In this document: piece by piece, positions 1 to 7,994 of the stretch
Layout of the letters: every line of letters starts with the position of its first letter
Numbering within the stretch: position 1 is the first letter of the stretch
Source of the DNA: Xanthobacter aminoxidans
GTDB taxonomy: Bacteria; Pseudomonadota; Alphaproteobacteria; Rhizobiales; Xanthobacteraceae
Direction: 5' to 3'
Assembly (NCBI RefSeq): GCF_023571765.1
Contig: NZ_JAMJXC010000010.1
Span: 1-64,000, forward strand
Length of the DNA stretch: 64,000 nucleotides
The notes under the pieces: model-generated
The model's database searches: none
The model's input: only the letters and a program-made list of their open reading frames with translations
Told to the model about the DNA's origin: nothing
Translations under genes and position numbers: made by a program

Positions 1-209
1 TGAGACCCTGTTCTCGAACCTGGCGCAGGCCCGCGCCACCATCAGCTCATGGAAGGAGGACTATAACCTCAACCGACCTCATTCGGCGCTGGGCCATCGA
101 TCCCCCGCCGAGTTTGCCGCAACAATCGCACTGGAAACCGTGGCCGCCTGAGGCCACAAATCAACCGGCGGACTCTCTCCTCAACTGGAGGAGAAATGGG
201 GCTCACGTC
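1..209 (+). mobile_element. IS3-family insertion sequence, 3' end only
   Basis: The first 209 bases look like the right end of an IS3-family element: the last 49 codons of the transposase, then about 55 bases of non-coding tail ending near GGGGCTCACGTCA, which resembles the terminal inverted repeat of this family. The left end lies outside the window, so whether the copy is complete cannot be judged. The end position is approximate. The sequence beyond it reads directly into the interior of another gene, so the element interrupts that gene. Confidence 0.6.
2..151 (+). CDS. IS3-family transposase (OrfB), C-terminal fragment
   Basis: The frame is open from the window edge and gives 49 residues before a TGA. 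It contains the NRPHSALGHRSPAEFA block, the conserved end of the DDE (rve) integrase domain in IS3-family OrfB proteins, where it follows the catalytic glutamate helix. The protein catalyses cut-and-paste transposition of the element. The catalytic DDE residues would lie upstream of the window, so activity cannot be judged. Confidence 0.8.
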   Translation, partial: ETLFSNLAQARATISSWKEDYNLNRPHSALGHRSPAEFAATIALETVAA

Positions 210-365
210 ACGACCGTTCTCGAAAGGGACGGGCTTCCCCGTATCGACCCTCTCATGGGCGGCCGCTACTGGCCGGCCGTCGAAGCCTACTGGAACCGCC
301 GATATGGCCTCTCTACGCTCCTCGCGTCGCAACCGGACGGTGGAGAGAATCTAGATGCCCTCTGA
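207..365 (+). pseudogene. Truncated small DNA-binding (excisionase-like) protein, C-terminal part
   Basis: Immediately after the IS end an open frame encodes about 52 residues (DGLPRIDPLMGGRYWPAVEAY and onward). This resembles the tail of small winged-helix or AlpA-like proteins that often precede integrases in Rhizobiales islands. No start or N-terminal half is present; the frame runs upstream only through IS sequence. It ends with a TGA overlapping the start of the integrase gene (355), so the two were probably co-translated. The family assignment is from memory of similar genes and is tentative; the truncation by the IS is better supported. Confidence 0.45.
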
Positions 366-1563
366 CTTTACGGCACCAGGACTAAAACGTCGGCGCAATC
401 GTGACGGGACTATTCGCCTGATTTGGGTGGCCCGTGCCGATCTGGTCTTGCGTGGTTATGTTCCAAAAACGGTGCGCTTGCACTACAGCATCGATGATCC
501 CGGGGATCGGCGTCTGATCGAGGCTGCCTGCTCGCGCCTTCAGGCTGAAATGCTAGCTTGGGCTTGCGGCAGTCAAAATGACCTGCGGTCGCACGACGGT
601 TCGATAGCCAGCCTCGTGCGACTCTATCAGACGGATCCAGCAAGTCCCTACAGGGATCTGAAATGGAACACCCGACGCACCTATGATCAGGTCCTCCGGA
701 CGATAGAGAAGGCCTTTGGCATGAGGTCGCTCGCGGCGCTGGGCATCCGGGATCTCCGCCGATGGTACGATGAGGCGAAGAAGCCGAAGCAGGCCGGGGG
801 ACAAGAGAGAATCCGAAAGGCGCATGGCATCGTCTCGATGATGCGCCGGCTGCTCGGATATGGCGTCATGGCCGAGCTCCCGGAGTGCGGCCGGCTAGCC
901 CGCATCCTCGACGAGGCCAGGTTCAAGCAGCCTGGTCGGCGCAAGGCAAAGCTAGAGCTGCACCATGTCGAGGCCTTCATCAAGGCCGCAGTCGCAGCCG
1001 GGCGTCCCTCTCTAGCCTTGGGTACAGCGCTTCAGTTCGAGACAACGATGCGGCAACGCGATGTCATAGGAGAGTGGCGGAAGGATGCGCCCAACGGAGG
1101 TGGCATCGTGCTGCGTGGCCGATACTGGACCGGAGGGCTCACTTGGTCGCACATCTCGGACGACCTACTCATGGTGAAAGAGACCACCAAGACGGGAGCC
1201 GATGTTGGTCATGATCTCAAGCTGACACCGCTCGTGATCAAGCTCCTGTGCCAAATTCCGGCTGACCGTAGGGTCGGCCCCGTCATCGTGGACGAAATCG
1301 CCGGCAGGCCCTACGCTGAACATGCCTACGCACGCGAATGGCGAATCATCGCTCGTGCGGCGGGGGTGCCGGACAGAATTTGGAACATGGATGCTCGAGC
1401 GGGCGGCATCTCCGAAGCCGACGAGGCGGGCGCTGACCTGGACGCGATCCGATCCGCGGCCGGTCACTCCCAAAGCTCAACGACACTGCGCTATGTGCGG
1501 GGTACGATCGGGAAAAGTCAGAAGGTCGCCCGAATGCGGACGGCTCACCGGAACAAGCGGTAA
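355..1563 (+). CDS. Tyrosine recombinase / phage-type integrase
   Basis: A 402-residue site-specific recombinase expected to integrate and excise the element whose end lies here. The N-terminal 200 residues form the probable SAM-like core-binding region. The catalytic half shows the first Arg region (TTMRQRDV), the second Arg block in the form WNMDARAGG, where the usual His of HxxR is Asp as in many rhizobial integrases, then AAGHSQSSTTLRYVRG with the His and the tyrosine nucleophile. It starts at an ATG overlapping the end of the truncated upstream gene. Its codon use is visibly less GC-rich than the chromosomal genes to the right, consistent with acquired DNA. The 3' end lies 85 bases from tRNA-Gly(CCC), the likely attachment site. 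Confidence 0.9.
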   Translation: MPSDFTAPGLKRRRNRDGTIRLIWVARADLVLRGYVPKTVRLHYSIDDPGDRRLIEAACSRLQAEMLAWACGSQNDLRSHDGSIASLVRLYQTDPASPYRDLKWNTRRTYDQVLRTIEKAFGMRSLAALGIRDLRRWYDEAKKPKQAGGQERIRKAHGIVSMMRRLLGYGVMAELPECGRLARILDEARFKQPGRRKAKLELHHVEAFIKAAVAAGRPSLALGTALQFETTMRQRDVIGEWRKDAPNGGGIVLRGRYWTGGLTWSHISDDLLMVKETTKTGADVGHDLKLTPLVIKLLCQIPADRRVGPVIVDEIAGRPYAEHAYAREWRIIARAAGVPDRIWNMDARAGGISEADEAGADLDAIRSAAGHSQSSTTLRYVRGTIGKSQKVARMRTAHRNKR

Positions 1564-1647
1564 ACAACCATGGGGAACGAGATGGGGAACGCGGGGAACG
1601 TCTAGTTCAACGGTAGCCCGCCAAGCTCTTGTCATAGCTCGCGAAAT

Positions 1648-1690
1648 TGGAGCGGGCGATGGGAATCGAACCCACGACATACAGCTTGGG
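1648..1690 (-). other. Probable attachment site (att) in the 3' half of tRNA-Gly
   Basis: Integrative elements commonly recombine in the 3' half of a tRNA gene, with the integrase next to that end. Here the integrase lies just beyond the CCA end of tRNA-Gly(CCC), so the anticodon-to-CCA segment is the likely crossover region. The second att copy would lie left of the window. Exact limits are unknown. Confidence 0.4.
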
Positions 1691-1722
1691 AAGCTGTCGT
1701 TCTACCACTGAACTACGCCCGC
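1648..1722 (-). tRNA. tRNA-Gly (anticodon CCC)
   Basis: The minus strand folds as a tRNA: acceptor GCGGGCG paired with CGCCCGC, D-arm GTTC/GAAC, anticodon stem ACAGC/GCTGT around loop TTCCCAA (anticodon CCC), T-arm GTGGG-TTCGATT-CCCAT, discriminator T and an encoded CCA. It reads glycine GGG codons. It marks the boundary between the acquired element on the left and the chromosomal backbone on the right. Confidence 0.95.
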
Positions 1723-1852
1723 GCAGGCGCCGACCATAATCGGATGCGGGGTTGCCCATCAAGGGCGTTTCGCGAAATACCCACTGCGTTGCCGTTGCCC
1801 GGCGGGGCTCCTATGGTCGGAGGGATTTCAACGATTGCCCGGCGCCCCGCCC

Positions 1853-3754
1853 ATGACGTCCCCTTCTTCTGCCCATTCCCCGGTTCATCCGGCCTCCCAC
1901 GGCCATCCCCCGTTCAAGGCGCACTTCCAGACCTTCGACGATCTCGCTGACGGCGCCGAGGGGCCGGCGCGGCTGGCGGCGCTTCGGGCGGAACTCGCCC
2001 GCCTCGGCTTCGACGGCTATGTGATCCCGCGCGCGGATGCGCACCAGAACGAATATGTGCCGGCCTGCGAGGAGCGGCTGGCCTACCTTACCGGCTTCAC
2101 CGGCTCGGCCGGCACCTGCGTGGTGCTGCCGACGGAGGCCGCGTTGTTCGTGGACGGGCGCTACACCCTCCAGGCCCCGGCGCAGGTGGACGAGGCGGCC
2201 TTCACCGTGGTGCCCCTGTCGCAAACGCGGCCGGACAAGTGGATCGAGGACCATCTGCCCCGTGGCGCCCGGCTCGGCTTCGATCCGTGGCGCACCACCA
2301 TCGATGGTCGCGAGCGGCTGGTGAAGGCGGTGGCGGCGGCGGGCGGCATCCTCGCGCCGCTGGATGCCGATCCGTTCGATCCCTTCTGGCCCGATCGGCC
2401 CGCACCGCCCCGTGAACCGGTGCGCCTGCTCGACCTCTCCGTGGCCGGCGAGGACACCGCCACCAAGCTCCGGCGGGTGCAGGAGAAGCTCGCCGAGGAG
2501 AAGCTCGACGGCGTGCTCGTCTCCGATCCGCACGGGGCGGCTTGGCTGTTCAACATGCGCGGCGGGGACGTGGCGCACACGCCGCTGCCGCTCGCCTGGT
2601 GCATCATCCCGCGCGAGGGACTGCCCGACCTTTTCCTTGAGGCGCTGAAGCTCTCTCACGAGGTGCGCGCCGCCCTCGCGGGGCATGCCCGCCTGCACGG
2701 CGTGGGCGACCTCGACCCCGTGCTCGCCGCCTTCGCCAAAGGCGAGGGCAAGGGCGACGGGAAGGGCCGGCGCATTCGCGTCGATCAAGCCACCGCGCCC
2801 GTGCGCCTCGCCACGCTCATCGAGACGGCAGGCGGCATCGCCGACAAGGGTGCCGACCCCATCTCCCTCATCAAGGCCTCGAAGAACCCGGCCGAGATCG
2901 CGGGGATGCGCGCGGCCCATGTGCGCGACGGCGCTGCGCTGGTGCGCTTCCTCGCCTGGTTCGACCGGGAGGCGCCGACCGGCAAACTGACCGAGATCGA
3001 CGCGGTGGAGGCGCTGGAGACCTTCCGCCGTGCCACCGGCTGTCTTACCGACATCTCCTTCCCGACCATCGCCGGGGCGGGGGAGAATGGCGCCATCGTG
3101 CATTATCGGGTCACGCGCAAGACCAACCGGGCGATCCATCCGGGCGAGCTGTTCCTGCTCGATTCCGGCGCGCAATATCCTGACGGCACCACGGACATCA
3201 CCCGCACCCTCGCCGTCGGCACGCCGACGGAAGACATGCGCCGCCACTACACGCTGGTGCTGAAGGGCCATCTGGCTCTCACCCGCGCGGTGTTTCCCAA
3301 GGGCATCACGGGGGCCCAGCTCGATCCGCTGGCGCGGCAGTTCCTGTGGGAGAACGGGCTCGATTTCGATCACGGCACCGGCCACGGTGTCGGCGCGGGG
3401 CTTTCCGTGCACGAGGGGCCGGCGCGCATCTCCCAGCTCGGCCACCTGTCGCTGGCCGCGGGGATGATCCTCTCCAACGAGCCGGGTTTCTATCGCACCG
3501 GCGCCTACGGCATCCGCATCGAGAACCTGATCCTGGTGGAGGACCGCCCGGTGGAGGCCGGCGAGCGGCCGTGCTTCGGCTTCTCGACCCTCACGCTGGT
3601 CCCCTACGACCGGCGACTGATTGATCTTCGTCTCCTCACCGGTGCCGAGCGGGCGCAGGTGGATGCCTATCACGCCGAAGTCCGCGCGACCCTCGCGCCG
3701 CTGGTGGACGAGGGCTGTGTCGACTGGCTCGCCGGAGCCACGGCGCCGCTCTAG
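1853..3754 (+). CDS. pepP: Xaa-Pro aminopeptidase (M24 family)
   Basis: A cytoplasmic metallopeptidase of about 633 residues that removes an N-terminal residue preceding proline. The length fits the long three-domain form: two creatinase-like N-terminal domains, a pita-bread M24 domain from about residue 330 and a C-terminal extension. The dinuclear metal ligands are visible: Asp in LLDSGAQYPDGTTDITRT, His in GTGHGVGAGL, Glu in SNEPGFY and Glu in IRIENL. The ATG at 1853 lacks a Shine-Dalgarno sequence; an in-frame TTG at 1835 has GGAGGGA (1819-1825) nine bases upstream and may be the true start, adding six residues. It is a single-gene unit facing away from the island. Confidence 0.9.
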   Translation: MTSPSSAHSPVHPASHGHPPFKAHFQTFDDLADGAEGPARLAALRAELARLGFDGYVIPRADAHQNEYVPACEERLAYLTGFTGSAGTCVVLPTEAALFVDGRYTLQAPAQVDEAAFTVVPLSQTRPDKWIEDHLPRGARLGFDPWRTTIDGRERLVKAVAAAGGILAPLDADPFDPFWPDRPAPPREPVRLLDLSVAGEDTATKLRRVQEKLAEEKLDGVLVSDPHGAAWLFNMRGGDVAHTPLPLAWCIIPREGLPDLFLEALKLSHEVRAALAGHARLHGVGDLDPVLAAFAKGEGKGDGKGRRIRVDQATAPVRLATLIETAGGIADKGADPISLIKASKNPAEIAGMRAAHVRDGAALVRFLAWFDREAPTGKLTEIDAVEALETFRRATGCLTDISFPTIAGAGENGAIVHYRVTRKTNRAIHPGELFLLDSGAQYPDGTTDITRTLAVGTPTEDMRRHYTLVLKGHLALTRAVFPKGITGAQLDPLARQFLWENGLDFDHGTGHGVGAGLSVHEGPARISQLGHLSLAAGMILSNEPGFYRTGAYGIRIENLILVEDRPVEAGERPCFGFSTLTLVPYDRRLIDLRLLTGAERAQVDAYHAEVRATLAPLVDEGCVDWLAGATAPL

Positions 3755-3900
3755 AGCACGTGCCCATCAGATTGCATCGCAGTTTGATCGGGTCACGCGT
3801 TCTCTTGCCAAGAGTGAGAGGGCGATTCACCGAGCGGATTGATCCAATCCGCTCGGATCGCGCTTTGGAAGTCGGCCGGATCGCCCGCAGAGCGTTGGGC
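3755..3900 (+). repeat. Intergenic repeat-like element with stacked palindromes
   Basis: The bases after pepP form several imperfect inverted repeats in a row. The clearest has 12-base arms CCGAGCGGATTG (3830-3841) and CAATCCGCTCGG (3845-3856) around a 3-base loop. A second, imperfect one covers about 3763-3793 (ATCAGATTGC against GCAGTTTGAT), and a third covers TCTCTTGCCAAGAGTGAGA near 3811. I recall elements of this design scattered between genes in Xanthobacteraceae, but no second copy is in this window, so repeat status is inferred from structure. Confidence 0.45.
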
Positions 3901-3995
3901 GATCCTCCACAAGCCAAGGAACTGCAAGGCCTCGTGGGCGTTACCAGATGCGCGAGGCGGAGCGTGGCTCCGCCCGACAGACTGGGAGGCCGCTG

Positions 3996-4148
3996 ATGTC
4001 CACGATCCTCATCATCATTCTCGTGCTGCTGCTCATCGGCGCGCTGCCGAGATGGGGCTACAGCTCCGGGTGGGGGTATGGACCCGGCGGCATCGTGGGT
4101 GTGCTGCTGATCATCGTGATCGTGCTGGCACTCACGGGACGACTCTAG
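3996..4148 (+). CDS. DUF3309 small membrane protein
   Basis: A 50-residue hydrophobic protein. It has an N-terminal transmembrane stretch (STILIIILVLLLIGALP), a short WGYSSGWGYGPGG linker and a second transmembrane stretch (VGVLLIIVIVLALTGRL). This layout, especially the SSGWGYGPGG linker, is the DUF3309 signature common in alphaproteobacteria. GGGAGG (3984-3989) lies six bases before the ATG, which fixes the start. The function is unknown. It appears to stand alone between the repeat element and the convergent aminotransferase gene. Confidence 0.8.
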   Translation: MSTILIIILVLLLIGALPRWGYSSGWGYGPGGIVGVLLIIVIVLALTGRL

Positions 4149-4398
4149 CGGCCTCGCGGCTGGCGCCGGCTGACTGGGCCGGTCGGTGCCGGCCGCGTAA
4201 GGCGCGCGCAAATCTCCACGTCCAGTCGCTTCCATATCGAGACCGCGAACGTGCGGCCCGCGAGCTTGACGCCCCTGCTTCGCGGCCCGCACGGCCTGGC
4301 CGTCGGCCGCACCCCGCTGCGGACCGGCGGCCAGGGTCTGTGCGTTGCCCGTCGGCGTCCGCCGCTCACCACGGGGCGGCGGACGCGCGCGGCGTTCT

Positions 4399-5754
4399 TC
4401 AGGCGGTCTTTTCGATCACCCGTCCGAGCTTCTCCACCAGCTCGCCCACCTGATCCTTCGAGATGATGAGGGGCGGGGTGATGACGAGCGTGTCGCCGGC
4501 GATGCGCATCATGAAGCCTTCCTCGTGGAAGGCCTTCTCCAGCGCCTCGTAGCCGCGCAGGCCGGGCGAGCCGGCGCGCGGGGCGAGGTCCACCGCACCG
4601 GTGATGCCCACGGTGCGGATGTCGAGCACGCCGGGCTTGTCCTTCAGCGACATGACCGCATCGGCGAAGAACGGCTCCAGCGCCAGCGCGTGCGTGAAGG
4701 TGTTCTCCTTCGCGTAGAGGTCGAGCGTCGCGAGGCCGGCGGCGCAGGCCAGCGGATGCGCCGAGTAGGTGTAGCCGTGGAACAGCTCCACCATGTGCTC
4801 CGGCCCCTTCATGAAGGCGTCGTGGATGGGCTTGCGGGCGATGACGCCGCCCATGGGCACGGCACCGGCCGTGATGCCCTTGGCGAAGCAGATCATGTCC
4901 GGGATGACGCCGTAGCGCTCGGCGGCGAAGGCATAGCCGAGGCGGCCGTAGCCTGTGATGACCTCGTCGAAGATCAGCAGGATGCCGTACTTGTCGCAGA
5001 TCTCGCGCAGGCGCTTGAGATAGCCCTTCGGCGCCGGCAGCACGCCGGTGGAGCCGCCCATGGGCTCGACGATGACGGCAGCGATGGTGGAGGCATCATG
5101 CAGGCCGACGATGCGCTCCAGCTCGTCGGCGAAATGCGCGCCATATTCCGGCTCGCCCTTGGAGAAGGCCTGGTTCTCCCGGTCGTAGGTGGTGCGCAGG
5201 TGGTCGACGCCGGCCAGCATGGTGCCGAAGGTGCGACGGTTCGCCACCATGCCGCCCACGGAAATGCCGCCGAAGCCGACGCCGTGATAGCCGCGCTCGC
5301 GGCCGATGAGGCGGGTGCGAGTGCCCTGGCCGATGGTCTGCTGGTAGGCGAGGGCGATCTTCAGCGCCGTGTCCACCGCCTCGGAGCCCGAGTTGCAGAA
5401 GAAGACATGGTCGAGGTCGCCGGGCGCGAGGTCGGCGATCTTGGTGGCGAGGCGGAACGCGCTCGGATGGCCGTATTGGAAGGTCGGGCCGAAATCCATC
5501 TCGGCGGCGCCCTCGCGGATGGCCTCGACGATGGGCTCGCGGTTGTGGCCGGGGTTGACGCACCACAGGCCGGCGCAGCCGTCGAGGATGGGGCGGCCCT
5601 CCGGCGTGTAATAGTGCATGTCCTTGGCGCGGGACACGAGCCGCGGTCGCTTCTTGAACGACCGGTTGGAGGTAAACGGCATCCAGAAGGCTTCGAGGTC
5701 GTTCGGAACACTGTCCGCGCGCACGCCGTCCGTCACCAGATCGTCCAGAGCCAT
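4399..5754 (-). CDS. Class III omega-aminotransferase (beta-alanine/putrescine-pyruvate type)
   Basis: A 451-residue PLP-dependent transaminase of fold type I that transfers an amino group from a terminal amine or beta-amino acid, usually to pyruvate. Seen: the N-terminal FWMPFTSNRSFKKRPRL block, CNSGSEAVDTALKIA (phosphate cup), Asp263 in IFDEVITGYGRLG (pyridine nitrogen) and Lys292 in CFAKGITAGAVPMGG (Schiff base). Length and motifs match beta-alanine-pyruvate and SpuC-like enzymes; substrate cannot be read from sequence. The start is the ATG at 5754, preceded by GAGAGGA. A putrescine-type gene pair at 55.8-58.6 kb makes polyamine catabolism possible, though it is 50 kb away. Confidence 0.85.
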   Translation of the reverse strand: MALDDLVTDGVRADSVPNDLEAFWMPFTSNRSFKKRPRLVSRAKDMHYYTPEGRPILDGCAGLWCVNPGHNREPIVEAIREGAAEMDFGPTFQYGHPSAFRLATKIADLAPGDLDHVFFCNSGSEAVDTALKIALAYQQTIGQGTRTRLIGRERGYHGVGFGGISVGGMVANRRTFGTMLAGVDHLRTTYDRENQAFSKGEPEYGAHFADELERIVGLHDASTIAAVIVEPMGGSTGVLPAPKGYLKRLREICDKYGILLIFDEVITGYGRLGYAFAAERYGVIPDMICFAKGITAGAVPMGGVIARKPIHDAFMKGPEHMVELFHGYTYSAHPLACAAGLATLDLYAKENTFTHALALEPFFADAVMSLKDKPGVLDIRTVGITGAVDLAPRAGSPGLRGYEALEKAFHEEGFMMRIAGDTLVITPPLIISKDQVGELVEKLGRVIEKTA

Positions 5755-6015
5755 GATGGTTCCTCTCCCGCGCGCCTTGTCTTTGGCGCCGATTTGCAAC
5801 GCGCCAGCGCGCACAGTGCGGGTCGCGCGCCGCCGGCACATGCCGGCCGGCGGCCTCGGGTGCGGTCGCGTCGCGGCAAGGCTAGCAGCCCGCATTGCCG
5901 GTGGGAACCGTCGCGGGAAGCTTGCCGCAGGGAGCGGGCTCACCTTGATCCCGCCCTCTTGCTTGTGCATGGGTTCTGATCGACAAAGGTCGTGACCGTA
6001 GGTTAGGACGGTATC

Positions 6016-7893
6016 GTGGTAAGCAGCGCTGCAGACGCAGGCGAAGAGAGCGCGGTGGAAGCCGGCGTGGAAGGTGTGGCCGAGACGGTCGATGCCTCTG
6101 CCAGCGTGCGCGCCGCTCTCGATCGCGTGCTTGCCTCGGCCGATTTCGCCTCCTCGCCCCGCCTCGCCGCCTTTCTGCGGTTTGTTGTCGAATCAACGCT
6201 GGACGGGCGCGCAGACGCGCTGAAGGGCTACACCATTGCGGTTGAGGCCCTGGGCCGCCCGCCATCGTTCGATCCGCAGTCCGATCCCATCGTAAGGGTG
6301 GAGGCGACCCGGCTTCGGCGCGCGCTTGATCGGTATTATGCAACCGTCGGCGCCGATGATCCCGTCATTATCGATGTCCCGAAGGGCGGCTATGTGCCTC
6401 AGTTCCGCGCCCGCGGGCCGGACGATGCGGCGCTGGCCGATCCCGACACATCCGCCGTGCCGCCGGGATCGACCGAGGTCCCCGCCGAGATCACCCGTCC
6501 CCGTCGGCTGCTGCCAGCCTTGGCGGCAGGGCTCGCGGTGGTGGTGACGGCCGGCCTAGGCTTCGCCCTGTGGGACGCCGACATCAAGGCACCGCGGGAT
6601 GCGGCAACCGCCGCCGCGACAGCGGACCGCATCCGGCTTCCGCTGGTCGAGGTCCGCACCTTCGAGGCGTCCGGCGACGGTGCGCCGCCGATGACCGAGC
6701 TGCGCGCCATCGAGGAGCGGATGCGCGACGCCTTCGCCCGCTTTGATTTCACCCAGGTGCGCGCCGCCGGCGCCGATATCCATGAGAGTGCCGTCGCCGA
6801 AGCGTGCGCGGCCAAGGTGCCACGCTCGGTCTTCTCCCTCGCCGGCCTCGCCGAAGGCCGGCCGGATGGCACCTTCTCCCTCGCCGTTCGCCTCACCGAC
6901 CGCTGCGACGGCTCCATCGTCTGGTCCACCATGATGGACGGCCTGTCCGGCGCCGGGAAGCTCGCGGAGAGCGAGCAGCGGGTGATCCACGACGTGGCCG
7001 TCGCGGTGATGGAGGGTTATGGCGTGGTTCAGGTCCGCGCCCGGGCGCAGGCCCTTGCCCGTGCTCCGGCCTCCGGCTACGGCTGCGTCGCCGCCGCTGC
7101 CGCCCAGCGACGCAGCGACAGCCAGGAGACGCGGCCGGAAATGAAGGCGGAGACCCGGCAGGAGACGCGCGGCATCAATGTGGACGAGTGCCTCGCCGAA
7201 CTGACCCGCCGCGACCCCGCCTTCGCTCTCGGCCACGCGGTGCGCGCCGAGACCCAGCTCCAGCGCACGCTGCACGACGACACGCCGGCCCCGTCCGAGG
7301 CCGAGCTTGAGGTGATGCTGGACGAGGCCGAGCGCGCCGTGGAACTGGCCCCCGCCAGCGCCTATGCCGCCCGCGCGCTCGCTTTGGTGCAGCTTTTCGC
7401 CGGGGAGCCGGACGAGGCGGTGACGACCGCGGAACGCGCCTTGCGCCTCAATCCGCTCGATTTCGACGTGGCGGCCACGGTGGGCGTGGTGTTCATCGGC
7501 GCCGGGCGGATCGCGGAGGGCGAGGCCCTGCTCGCCAACGCCCGCCGCGAGGGGGCGGTGGCGACCCCGTTCCGGGATTCCTATCTGGCGCTCGCCGCCT
7601 TCCTGCGCGGCGACCTGATCGCGGCGCAGGCCATGCTGCCCCAGCTGACGTTGCATCCGACGGTGGAAAACCGCATTGCGCTCGCCCTCAGCCTTCACGC
7701 CCTCGGGCGCCACAGCGAGGAGCGGGAGGTGGTCAACCTCATGGTTCATCAGGCCTCCGACGGTGCCGATGGCGTGCGCCGGCTGGTGACGCGCCTGCTG
7801 CCGTCCAAGGATCACGCCTCGCGTGCACTCGCGGCGCTGGAAAGCGCGGGCCTCTCCGCCGATGCTGGTGCGGGCAAACCGCCGCGGGGCTGA
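6016..7893 (+). CDS. Membrane-anchored TPR protein with N-terminal regulatory-type domain
   Basis: A 625-residue protein from a GTG start. Residues 30-130 (FASSPRLAAFLRFVVESTL, then YTIAVEALGRPPSFDPQSDPIVRVEATRLRRAL and IDVPKGGYVPQF) match a domain seen in many rhizobial adenylate-cyclase-like and TPR proteins, and look DNA- or ligand-binding. A single transmembrane segment follows (about residues 165-187). The distal part has a region resembling the cyclase-associated TolB-like fold, then TPR-like helices (about 400-560). The topology suggests a cytoplasmic N-terminus and an exported C-terminus. It lies about 100 bases upstream of the NtrC-like regulator on the same strand, so the two may work together. 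No enzymatic motif is visible. Confidence 0.7.
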   Translation: MVSSAADAGEESAVEAGVEGVAETVDASASVRAALDRVLASADFASSPRLAAFLRFVVESTLDGRADALKGYTIAVEALGRPPSFDPQSDPIVRVEATRLRRALDRYYATVGADDPVIIDVPKGGYVPQFRARGPDDAALADPDTSAVPPGSTEVPAEITRPRRLLPALAAGLAVVVTAGLGFALWDADIKAPRDAATAAATADRIRLPLVEVRTFEASGDGAPPMTELRAIEERMRDAFARFDFTQVRAAGADIHESAVAEACAAKVPRSVFSLAGLAEGRPDGTFSLAVRLTDRCDGSIVWSTMMDGLSGAGKLAESEQRVIHDVAVAVMEGYGVVQVRARAQALARAPASGYGCVAAAAAQRRSDSQETRPEMKAETRQETRGINVDECLAELTRRDPAFALGHAVRAETQLQRTLHDDTPAPSEAELEVMLDEAERAVELAPASAYAARALALVQLFAGEPDEAVTTAERALRLNPLDFDVAATVGVVFIGAGRIAEGEALLANARREGAVATPFRDSYLALAAFLRGDLIAAQAMLPQLTLHPTVENRIALALSLHALGRHSEEREVVNLMVHQASDGADGVRRLVTRLLPSKDHASRALAALESAGLSADAGAGKPPRG

Positions 7894-7994
7894 CCGGCGA
7901 GCCTGCCTGATCGGGTGGGCGGAAGTGACACCGTGAGAATGGGTTGTGCGGGCGGCAAGGCTTCCTTTACGCTGCCGGGCGTCTACTTCCAGGG

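Noticed and set aside
1590-1640. Plus-strand stretch TAGTTCAACGGTAG that resembles the D-arm of a glycine tRNA
   Set aside because: The rest does not fold as a tRNA: no matching acceptor stem, anticodon arm or T-arm. It may be a degenerate att-region fragment but is not a gene.
1811-3673. Long minus-strand frame opposite pepP
   Set aside because: It is the GC-biased antisense shadow of a gene with complete M24 motifs; it has no domain pattern and a His/Arg/Gly-rich artefact composition.
4345-5979. Long plus-strand frame opposite the aminotransferase
   Set aside because: The minus strand encodes a full class III aminotransferase; the plus frame is an antisense shadow rich in Ala, Gly and Arg.
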